From an uncultured Gammaproteobacteria bacterium (GTDB lineage: Bacteria > Pseudomonadota > Gammaproteobacteria > Pseudomonadales > Pseudohongiellaceae): DNA of 6,165 nucleotides. The notes under the pieces are model-generated. The model saw only the letters and a program-made list of their open reading frames with translations. It searched no databases and was not told the DNA's origin. Location: positions 1 through 6,165 of the forward strand of contig CAIYIP010000071.1 of assembly GCA_903926285.1 (NCBI GenBank), read 5' to 3'. Positions 1 to 4,935 of this stretch are shown in pieces. A program made the translations under genes and the position numbers. The first letter of the stretch is position 1; the number at the start of each line of letters is the position of its first letter.

Positions 1-316
1 ATTACTGGATATGATCAGCACGTTGATCATTCAAACCAACGCGATACCACCTCTACGCGACGTCACGCTTACCGACAACTGGATTCGCATCAAGGATGGC
101 AATATTTCGCAGCTGCAAGGTAACTGCTGCGTAAAAATCTACATCAATGCTGCGATTCCACGACCTTTGATTTTATATGGACACTGTGAGTCAGAAGTAG
201 ATGCCACGTATCTGCAGATCAACTTTCAGGGCATGAGTCCGAGCCTTATTAACGGCCTGGATAAATACATCTTTCGTTTTCACCGGCGTATGGTTGCTAA
301 CTCACGAACTGCCTGA
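1..316 (+). CDS. PilZ-like domain protein, C-terminal fragment (5' end outside window)
   Basis: The reading frame is open to the left edge (Leu-Leu-Asp precede the first Met at base 11) and ends at TGA 314-316, so only the last 104 or so residues are seen. There is no ribosome binding site before the Met at 11, so the real start is probably outside the window. The final third, with a hydrophobic beta pattern followed by INFQGMSPSLINGLDKYIF and a basic RFHRR tail, resembles the last strand and C-terminal helix of PilZ domains, which bind cyclic di-GMP and often tune flagellar or pilus motility. The N-terminal RxxxR c-di-GMP motif would lie upstream. The usual (D/N)xSxxG motif is not evident: its expected place reads TDNWIRIKDG. 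Ligand binding is therefore unproven. The gene converges on the flagellar operon and is separated from it by the transposase element. PilZ is a fold-level guess from pattern, not from a search. Confidence 0.55.
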   Translation, partial: LLDMISTLIIQTNAIPPLRDVTLTDNWIRIKDGNISQLQGNCCVKIYINAAIPRPLILYGHCESEVDATYLQINFQGMSPSLINGLDKYIFRFHRRMVANSRTA

Positions 317-396
317 TGGGCTGTCCGGGATGCCACTGACACCAGACCTTCTCTATGAAGATTCCGTGGGCCGCGCGAGTACGTCCCTCTAGCCTA

Positions 397-416
397 CGTT
401 CGCATCGATGCGAACG
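397..416. repeat. Perfect 20-bp palindrome
   Basis: The half-site CGTTCGCATC is followed directly by its exact reverse complement, giving a gap-free 20-bp palindrome centred on ATCGAT. Pairing does not extend beyond 397 or 416. It lies 81 bp after the stop codon of the plus-strand PilZ-like gene and just before the repeat array. It could be an operator for a dimeric DNA-binding protein, a recombination or insertion site, or an RNA hairpin at the end of the PilZ-like transcript. There is no T-run after it (ATCCCCC follows), so it is not a standard intrinsic terminator. The structure is certain; the role is unknown. Confidence 0.8.
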
Positions 417-438
417 ATCCCCCTGCACTTTCATCAAG

Positions 439-678
439 AAGGTATCCACTCCTTAAAAAACAGGTACACAAAAACACAAAAAAACACTACAAAACACAGA
501 AAACACCAAAACACAGCAAAACACAGGACATTCACTTCTCTAAAACACAGGATAAAACACAGGACAAGCAACGCAGGACATCCACTACACAAGCAACGCA
601 GGATACAAGCAACGCGCAACGCAGGACATCCACTACAACAACACAGGCACAAAACACACAAAACACAGGACATCCACT
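439..678 (-). repeat. Left short-repeat array, core CAGGACATYCACT on plus strand
   Basis: Four clear copies of CAGGACAT(C/T)CACT lie at 524-536, 574-586, 622-634 and 666-678, with starts 50, 48 and 44 bp apart. A degenerate copy (AAGGTATCCACT) is near 439-450. Read on the minus strand, each copy is AGTG(G/A)ATGTCCTG followed by (C/T)GTT. A second direct repeat, ACAAGCAACGC, is nested in the array at 564-574, 589-599 and 605-615. The spacers are strongly A/C-biased on the plus strand (CAAAACACA motifs), with almost no G or T from 455 to 520. The core matches that of the array on the other side of the transposase gene (GTGGRTGTCC) and points the opposite way. I read it as one end of the mobile element; each part may be a diverged REP-like unit. 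Confidence 0.8.
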
Positions 679-814
679 TCTTGAGAAGCTGCCTTGAATA
701 TCTCAGGACGTTTTAACCTTTCGATGAGTGTTGATCAGAAATGAACGGGATTTGTTTTTCTTGAAGGCACAGCAAAAGCTGCCTATGGTCGAGGCAGTAT
801 TGTGGTAAATGAGA

Positions 815-1774
815 TCACGCCACTAAATTTTTCTTGCTCTGTTTTTCGATCGCTTCCAGTTTATTGAGTCCATGCAGCGTGAGAATCGACGTCTTCTGGA
901 TCTCCAGCGCCAGCACCCGCCATTGTTGTTCGGACAGCTTCAAAGTGTTGAGCAATTTGGGTTGGGTAAATTTGATAAAGCCCTTCTTGTCATCCCGGAT
1001 TGCACGTCCAGTCCAGTCAACCAGCTCCAGGTAGCCGTGTAAGGTGTAGGGCAGGGTGGTCACAGGTGCCCGCTTGTCTTTGATGCTGTCACCAAAAGAC
1101 ATAATTTGAGGTTTGAGGCATCCTTCTTGCTTGTTTTGAATCTGGTGAATTCGATCCTGGACGGAAGTGAAATTGGAATCTTCAAGGTTGACCGCTATGC
1201 CAGCGCGAATCGGGTTGAGGTCAACATAGGCCATGCATGAAAACAGCGCTGTTTCGTCCAGTAAAGCTTGCGACTTGTAACGGCCTTGCCAGAAGCGTCC
1301 GGTGCAGCCGTCTTCCTTATTGGCCTGTAATGCAATAGTGTAATTCAAGCAGGACATGAACCAGCTCATGCTGCAGAGACGACTACGCCATACTTTTATG
1401 AGTAGTTCCATGCTTTGCAATTCTTCATCAGACAATGTTTCTCCGAGAAGATAGCGTTGCGTCAATTCCGGGCCTCGGTAGAGCTGTGTCCATCGGGTAA
1501 CAATTTCATCGTTTGACCAGAACTGCGCCCGCTCCACGTCAATATGTAACACTAGATGGTAGTGGTTGCTCATGACTGCATAGGCCGCAATATTGATTGC
1601 GAACACATCGCTCAGGAATTTGAATCGTTCAACAAGCCAGGGTTTGCGATGATCGAAGCTTTTACCGGTTTCCTTGTCATGGCCGCACAACCATGCGCGC
1701 CGGACACAGCGGGAGATGCAGTGGTAGTAGGGCGTGGCCTCAAGCGAAATCAAGGCTGAGCGGGGGCGTGTCAT
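815..1774 (-). CDS. REP-associated tyrosine transposase-like protein (Y1_Tnp/IS200-like, HUH family)
   Basis: A 319-residue protein. Enzymes of this family cut and rejoin single-stranded DNA through a tyrosine, with metal held by a His-x-His (HUH) pair. Visible marks are the family-type N-terminus (MTRPRSALIS, then TPYYHCISRCVRRAWLCG, residues 14-31), the HUH motif in MSNHYHLVLH (His71 and His73), a GRFWQGRYKS block (159-168), and AYVDLNPIRAGI (182-193), where Tyr183 is the likely catalytic tyrosine. All key residues are present and the frame is intact, so it may be active. At 319 residues it is longer than minimal IS200 or E. coli-type RAYT enzymes (about 150-165), with a region after residue 200 of no recognised function. 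The start at 1774 is preceded by CAGG directly abutting the ATG, a poorly spaced ribosome site, but the conserved N-terminus supports it. It stands alone with a repeat array on each side, suggesting a domesticated or repeat-mobilising enzyme rather than a classical insertion sequence. Confidence 0.88.
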   Translation of the reverse strand: MTRPRSALISLEATPYYHCISRCVRRAWLCGHDKETGKSFDHRKPWLVERFKFLSDVFAINIAAYAVMSNHYHLVLHIDVERAQFWSNDEIVTRWTQLYRGPELTQRYLLGETLSDEELQSMELLIKVWRSRLCSMSWFMSCLNYTIALQANKEDGCTGRFWQGRYKSQALLDETALFSCMAYVDLNPIRAGIAVNLEDSNFTSVQDRIHQIQNKQEGCLKPQIMSFGDSIKDKRAPVTTLPYTLHGYLELVDWTGRAIRDDKKGFIKFTQPKLLNTLKLSEQQWRVLALEIQKTSILTLHGLNKLEAIEKQSKKNLVA

Positions 1775-1841
1775 CCTGACGATTATCTGGGCTATCCATG
1801 AGAGTTAACTCTAGTGCAGATTTCAGATATAGCAAATTTTT

Positions 1842-1990
1842 GTGGGTGTCCCACTTTTTTATGGGTGTCCCACTTTTTTCTTGTGGGTGTCCCATTTTTT
1901 CTTGTGGGTGTCCCACTTTTTCTCCACTTTTTCTGGGTGTCCCACTTTTTCTTTTTCGTTTCACTTTTTTTTTACTTTTTCTCACTTTTT
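1842..1990 (+). repeat. Right short-repeat array, GTGGGTGTCCCAC plus T-tract
   Basis: Five copies of (GT/AT/CT)GGGTGTCCCA(C/T) occur at 1842-1854, 1861-1873, 1883-1895, 1904-1916 and 1933-1945. The TGGG starts are 19, 22, 21 and 29 bp apart. Most copies can fold as a 5-bp stem GTGGG/CCCAC with a TGT loop, and each is followed directly by five or six T. Beyond the last full copy the array decays into part-units of CACTTTTT up to about 1990. On the minus strand the array lies just upstream of the transposase start, so it may also carry that gene's leader or promoter, though I see no clear -35/-10 pair. The minus-strand frame 1740-1985, with repeated GHPQEK-like peptides, is a by-product of the repeats and not a gene. 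Confidence 0.85.
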
Positions 1991-2062
1991 ACCCGCGGCT
2001 GCTGTCGCTGTGGGAAATAGGTAACGGCAACGAAACGTAGCCCATGGGTGCCTCTCCACCTT

Positions 2063-2389
2063 TTAAATACTACGCGCCCGTTCCTGCGGACTGACGATGT
2101 CGGTGATCTGGATGCCGAAGCGGTCGTTGGCCAGTACCACTACACCGTGTGCGATCAATGTACCATTCACGAGGATGTCGAGGGGTTCGTCGAGCAGGCG
2201 TTCGAGTTCGATTACTGAACCTTCGCGGGTTTCCAGCAATTCGCTGATGGACATTTTGGTTCTGCCCACTTCAATCGAAAGTTGCACCGGAACCTTCATG
2301 AGGGTATCGAGGTTTACATCATTGTTGCCAGAGCTGTAGCGCCGGCCGGGATCGGTAGCGGAGTCATTTATTTCAGTTGAAGTTTGCAT
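2063..2389 (-). CDS. fliN: Flagellar motor switch protein FliN (short form)
   Basis: A 108-residue protein. FliN is a cytoplasmic C-ring component that works with FliM in the motor switch and in docking export cargo through FliH. Residues 1-25 are polar and probably disordered. Residues 27-101 form the SpoA (surface presentation of antigens) domain: NLDTLMKVPVQLSIEVGRTK opens it, and VNGTLIAHGVVVLANDRFGI then TDIVS closes it. It is shorter than the E. coli protein (137 residues), the loss being in the N-terminal tail, which is variable in the family. The gene starts 33 bp after fliL with a weak AAGTAG-like ribosome site. It is the last flagellar gene of the run, and 72 bp separate its stop from the decayed end of the repeat array. 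No terminator with a U-run follows it on the minus strand, so transcripts may run into the element. Its usual partner gene fliM is not next to it. Confidence 0.93.
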   Translation of the reverse strand: MQTSTEINDSATDPGRRYSSGNNDVNLDTLMKVPVQLSIEVGRTKMSISELLETREGSVIELERLLDEPLDILVNGTLIAHGVVVLANDRFGIQITDIVSPQERARSI

Positions 2390-2422
2390 GTTGGCTACTT
2401 TTGGTTAGATTAACTGTTTGAT

Positions 2423-2953
2423 TTATTGCATGACAAAGTTGGTGATATACACTTCACCCCTGGCGAGTTCTTCTGCTTCGGGCAGGGCTTCAACGCTGCT
2501 TGCTGCGGCGCCATCTCCACCGCTACCGCCACTGCCCAATTCTGCATGGCTGACAATGTTGTTCACGGCCACCATGATTTTGTCGCGCAGTTCTTCCTTG
2601 CCTTGCAGTGTGCTCAGGGTTTCGTAATCCTGGTTGCTGAACAGCAGAATCAGGTCATTGCGGATGGCAGGCATGTTTTCGGTTACTTGCTGCAATATGG
2701 CTTCGTTGTGGTACATCAGTTCCAGTGAAAGCTGCAAGTAACGCAAGGTGCCGCGATGCGTAAAATTCACCACAAAAGGTGGTTCGAGCGGCAGGTAGAG
2801 GGGAGGAGTGACTTCTTTGTGGATAATCGCGTTGCCCTCTGCATCAACCTCAGCAACCTCCGGGGTGCCGAAATGAATGATGCCAGCAAAGTAGAGGCCA
2901 GCTCCTCCTGCAATCAGAAGTACCAACACACCAATTATTGCGTATTTCATCAT
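2423..2953 (-). CDS. fliL: Flagellar basal body-associated protein FliL
   Basis: A 176-residue, single-pass inner-membrane protein. FliL surrounds the MotAB stator and supports motor torque and swarming in several species. One membrane helix spans about residues 4-25 (IIGVLVLLIAGGAGLYF), with a very short cytoplasmic start. The rest is periplasmic: YLPLEPPFVVNF (53-64), RYLQLSLELM (71-80), a helix-rich middle (about 84-135) and the terminal EVYITNFVMQ typical of the family. Between them residues 138-166 form a Gly/Ser/Ala- and Glu-rich insert, likely a flexible loop. Two Met codons start the frame; the first (2953) is chosen because AAAGGA lies 8 bases upstream. The gene follows fliK by 31 bp and precedes fliN by 33 bp, in the space where fliM is normally found. 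Confidence 0.93.
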   Translation of the reverse strand: MMKYAIIGVLVLLIAGGAGLYFAGIIHFGTPEVAEVDAEGNAIIHKEVTPPLYLPLEPPFVVNFTHRGTLRYLQLSLELMYHNEAILQQVTENMPAIRNDLILLFSNQDYETLSTLQGKEELRDKIMVAVNNIVSHAELGSGGSGGDGAAASSVEALPEAEELARGEVYITNFVMQ

Positions 2954-2961
2954 AAGTTGAA

Positions 2962-2967
2962 TCCTTT
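2962..2967 (-). promoter_or_regulatory. Ribosome binding site of fliL
   Basis: On the minus strand AAAGGA is followed by 8 bases and the ATG at 2953. It supports the first of the two adjacent Met codons as the start, and is the best-placed Shine-Dalgarno sequence among the flagellar genes besides that of fliJ. Confidence 0.75.
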
Positions 2968-2984
2968 GTTAGCGGTTTTGTTCA

Positions 2985-4394
2985 TCACACGTAATGGTCA
3001 ATCTGGCCCTGGTGCCGGATCAGCGCAGAGCGCACATTGCCGAGTTCGGCAGCATGTTGTTCTTCCGCTGCTGTCAGGTTGAAGGGATTAGCCTGCGCTT
3101 GCGCGTTGTGTTTATCTGGTGAAGAGTTATGCGAAATGTTGCTGTTCTCGAGCACGAGGCCCTGGCTTTTCAACAGTTCAGTCAAGCGTGGCAAACTGGT
3201 TTCGAGCATCTCACGCGACTTTTCGTTATGAGTAACGATGTTGATGCTGATACGGTCGTCCTCGGTGTTGATCGTGATATCGAGCACACCCAGTTCTGCC
3301 GGGTGAAGTGACAGCTCAGCCTTCGTAATACTCTCGCTGTTCAACCATTCTATTTTTGTACCAAAATCCTGGCACCACCTTTCGCTGCCCGCCAAAAATT
3401 CGGAGGTGAGGGAAGTGTAGGCACTGGCAGGGCTGGCAAGCTCACTCTTGAGGCCAGCCTGGGGCGTAAGCAGGGATTTACCCGTGCCTGCATTCACCAG
3501 CGAAAACGACTCAGCTACTTGCGAGTCAATCTGCAGAGTAAAAGCTTCAAATTTGGCCGACTTGTCGCCGCCGGTGGTGAGCAGGGGATCTGCCGTGTAT
3601 TTCCAGTCCTGGGTGCCTGCCGGCAAAAAGCTGTTCAATTGTTTGTCTGCATTCGCGGTTTTCTCGCTCTTGCCAGCAGTTGGCAGATTTTTGCCGCTGC
3701 CATGCAAGGATTTGCCGGACACCAGACTGTCTGCATAGGAGCCAGCCTCAGTAGCTGGAGCGTCGGCACTCTGGGTACGGAGGCTATTGAAAATTTCGTT
3801 GTGAATAACCTTGCTGCGTAGCAAGGCTGGATTGGTTGCGCCATCGGCCACGACAGAATTGCCAGCAGGGCTTGTTGCTCTATCCAACGCTGGCGGAATA
3901 ACTGTTTTCCCGCTGGTTTGTGTTGGGCTTGTCTCGCTGTTGCCGGGGAGGAGCTTCAAGCTGTCTAGAATGCTTCTTTGTTCCGCTGGAACTTCAGGTG
4001 CCGGGTTGTTGCCAGGACTGCCTGCCATGGGATCAGTACTTTCCGAAGCAACTTTTTTGCTGCCTTTGCCAGTCTGCAGTGTGGTTTCTGCTGAAGCTTC
4101 ATCCCCACTGTCTGTGTTAGGTTCCCGGGAACCATTGTCTGATTCAGCTTGCTCCGCATTGTCGCCATGTTTACTGCTCGCAGCTGTCGCCTGGTGCCGT
4201 GTCTGGGCAGTCTGTTCTGGCGTGGCGCTGGACTTGCCTGAAACAGATTCTTCTCTGGGCCGCTCTGACATTTCCTGCGAAAGTGTTTGCGAAAACTTGC
4301 CGCTATCGACAGCCCTGGAAGAAGCGCCGCCGGAATATCCAGCTGCAGTAGAGCCTTCTGATGCGGGTAGTGAAATGTCCATGGATGCTGTCAT
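2985..4394 (-). CDS. fliK: Flagellar hook-length control protein FliK
   Basis: A 469-residue protein. FliK is secreted during hook assembly, measures hook length and, by contact with FlhB, switches the export apparatus from rod/hook to filament substrates. Residues 1 to about 330 are Ser/Thr/Ala/Gly/Lys/Glu-rich, low in hydrophobics and probably disordered, as usual for the ruler part. The C-terminal hook-length domain (Flg_hook) spans about 345-420: the signature LHPAELG is at 363-369, followed by alternating beta strands (VLDITINTEDDRISINIVTH) and the helix REMLETSLPRLTELLKSQGL. A Gln/Asn/His-rich tail of about 49 residues follows. The first Met (4394) is used; Met5 (4382) is possible, as neither has a clear ribosome site. 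The length is within the wide family range (Salmonella 405). It lies 84 bp after fliJ, a spacer that carries hairpins, and 31 bp before fliL. Recognition rests on the C-terminal domain and gene order, since the N-terminal part is not conserved. Confidence 0.9.
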   Translation of the reverse strand: MTASMDISLPASEGSTAAGYSGGASSRAVDSGKFSQTLSQEMSERPREESVSGKSSATPEQTAQTRHQATAASSKHGDNAEQAESDNGSREPNTDSGDEASAETTLQTGKGSKKVASESTDPMAGSPGNNPAPEVPAEQRSILDSLKLLPGNSETSPTQTSGKTVIPPALDRATSPAGNSVVADGATNPALLRSKVIHNEIFNSLRTQSADAPATEAGSYADSLVSGKSLHGSGKNLPTAGKSEKTANADKQLNSFLPAGTQDWKYTADPLLTTGGDKSAKFEAFTLQIDSQVAESFSLVNAGTGKSLLTPQAGLKSELASPASAYTSLTSEFLAGSERWCQDFGTKIEWLNSESITKAELSLHPAELGVLDITINTEDDRISINIVTHNEKSREMLETSLPRLTELLKSQGLVLENSNISHNSSPDKHNAQAQANPFNLTAAEEQHAAELGNVRSALIRHQGQIDHYV

Positions 4395-4420
4395 CTATAA
4401 ATTAACTAAAGTTATCTAGT

Positions 4421-4465
4421 GGGTGTTACTGCTGCTCTTTAACACCCTGTTTGCAATTCGCAGGG
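4421..4465 (-). promoter_or_regulatory. Overlapping alternative hairpins in the fliJ-fliK spacer
   Basis: On the minus (mRNA) strand the 84-bp spacer can fold in two exclusive ways. The late hairpin pairs GGGTGTTA (4440-4447) with TAACACCC (4421-4428), 8 perfect base pairs with an 11-base loop. The early hairpin pairs CCCTG (4461-4465) with CAGGG (4445-4449), and could add an inner TGC/GCA pair. Both use bases 4445-4447, so only one can form at a time. An A/T-rich stretch without a true U-run follows, up to the fliK ATG about 26 bases further on. The pairing is seen directly. A role in attenuation, transcript protection or control of fliK translation is inference. Confidence 0.5.
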
Positions 4466-4478
4466 AGCTTGTAAATGA

Positions 4479-4934
4479 CTAATGATTGGTTGAAAACTGC
4501 ATCTTGCTGACCATTCGCATCGACAGTTCATCGCTACTTTTCTGCTCATTTCTGGCCTCCATCTTTTGCTCGAGCTTGCGCATGTTCTCTCCAGCCACAT
4601 TGATCTTTTGCACTTCGCTGTGTTTGTCGAGCCAGTCGGCCTGGGATTTTTCCAGTTTGTTATGCAGACGTAGAACCAGGCTTTCCTGTTGCTGGATGGC
4701 AGTGTCAATGGAGCTGAAAAAATATTTATAGTCGCGCAGGACTTCCGGCCTGATGCTGCCGTTGAGTTTGGTTTTCAGCTGTTCCGCATAATCTTCCTTG
4801 TAGATATGCAGCTGTTCGAGCTGTTTTACCTGCACGGAGTATTCGGCATAAACGGTTGCCAGTTGGGTGCCCGCCATATTTTCAAGGTTATGGTTAATGA
4901 CATTGATTCTTGCCAGACGTTCTGATTTTTTCAT
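4479..4934 (-). CDS. fliJ: Flagellar export chaperone FliJ
   Basis: A 151-residue protein from the chosen start. FliJ is a small cytoplasmic coiled-coil protein that inserts in the FliI ATPase hexamer, links it to the FlhA export gate and escorts chaperones. Nearly the whole chain is charged and heptad-like (MKKSERLARI, then ATVYAEYSVQVKQLEQLHIYKEDY, then long K/E/Q-rich stretches), as expected for two antiparallel helices. The frame opens 18 bases earlier, at 4952, which would give 157 residues and a 17-bp overlap with fliI. I prefer the ATG at 4934 because it lies one base after the fliI stop, has GAGGAA 10 bases upstream, and gives the family-like start MKKSERLARI, whereas the earlier ATG has no ribosome site. 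The length is close to that of E. coli FliJ (147). The one-base gap to fliI suggests translational coupling of the two export partners. Confidence 0.9.
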   Translation of the reverse strand: MKKSERLARINVINHNLENMAGTQLATVYAEYSVQVKQLEQLHIYKEDYAEQLKTKLNGSIRPEVLRDYKYFFSSIDTAIQQQESLVLRLHNKLEKSQADWLDKHSEVQKINVAGENMRKLEQKMEARNEQKSSDELSMRMVSKMQFSTNH

Positions 4935-4935
4935 G

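Larger units (their letters stand above)
317..814. other. Gene-poor spacer between the PilZ-like gene and the transposase gene
   Basis: This stretch of about 500 bases has no credible gene. From left to right it holds about 80 bp of ordinary-looking sequence, a perfect 20-bp palindrome (397-416), an A/C-rich repeat array (about 439-678) and then about 135 bp of unique sequence before the transposase stop codon. Reading frames through the array (for example 408-716 plus and 434-673 minus) encode only Thr/Lys/His-rich or Cys/Leu/Val-rich repeats and follow from the base bias. A weak hairpin (CTGCC at 779-783 with GGCAG at 793-797) lies just downstream of the transposase gene on its strand and is followed by CTTTTG. 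It is too weak to call a terminator. No clear terminator for the plus-strand PilZ-like gene is seen. Confidence 0.7.
439..1990 (-). mobile_element. RAYT-type transposase element with outward-facing repeat arrays
   Basis: A single HUH/Y1 transposase gene (815-1774, minus) is flanked by two arrays of short repeats sharing the core GTGGRTGTCC. In the left array the core reads on the minus strand and in the right array on the plus strand, so the copies point away from the gene on both sides. This is the general layout of REP-associated tyrosine transposase loci, where the enzyme gene sits between inverted REP sequences. Known REPs start with a GTAG/GTGG-like tetranucleotide next to a hairpin, and these units also start with GTGG. 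The outer limits are taken from the outermost recognisable repeats and are approximate. No target-site duplication was found, and none is expected for this enzyme class. The element lies directly after fliN, where further flagellar genes would normally follow. Confidence 0.6.

Noticed and set aside
439..678. CRISPR array
   Set aside because: The repeats are only about 13 bp, spacing drifts from 44 to 50 bp, the spacers are themselves low-complexity and repetitive, and no cas gene is present.
408..716. Plus-strand Thr/Lys/His-rich frame and the opposing Cys/Leu/Val-rich frame (434-673) over the left array
   Set aside because: Both are long only because the A/C-rich repeats lack stop codons in some frames. 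There is no ribosome site or recognisable domain.
686..784. Direct repeat AAGCTGCCT at 686-694 and 776-784, considered as a target-site duplication
   Set aside because: Both copies lie on the same side of the transposase gene, so they cannot bracket an insertion of the element. A 9-base repeat can occur by chance.
766..797. Possible terminator after the transposase gene (CTGCC/GGCAG stem followed by CTTTTG, and an overlapping CAGC-AAAA-GCTG hairpin)
   Set aside because: The stem is only 5 bp with a 9-base loop and the T-run has four bases. It is too weak to annotate as a terminator.
1740..1985. Minus-strand frame of 81 codons with repeated GHPQEK/SGTP peptides upstream of and overlapping the transposase start
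   Set aside because: The peptide follows directly from the GTGGGTGTCCCAC-plus-T repeats, and the frame overlaps the transposase N-terminus in another frame. Low-complexity basic content and no independent start signal make a real protein unlikely.
2041..2060. Terminator after fliN (GGTG/CACC stem and the CCCATGGG palindrome)
   Set aside because: The stem has 4 bp and no U-run follows on the minus strand.
3811..4419. Long plus-strand frame (202 codons) opposite fliK
   Set aside because: It is antisense to the Ser/Ala/Gly-rich part of fliK, whose codon bias opens the opposite frame. No domain or start signal is seen.
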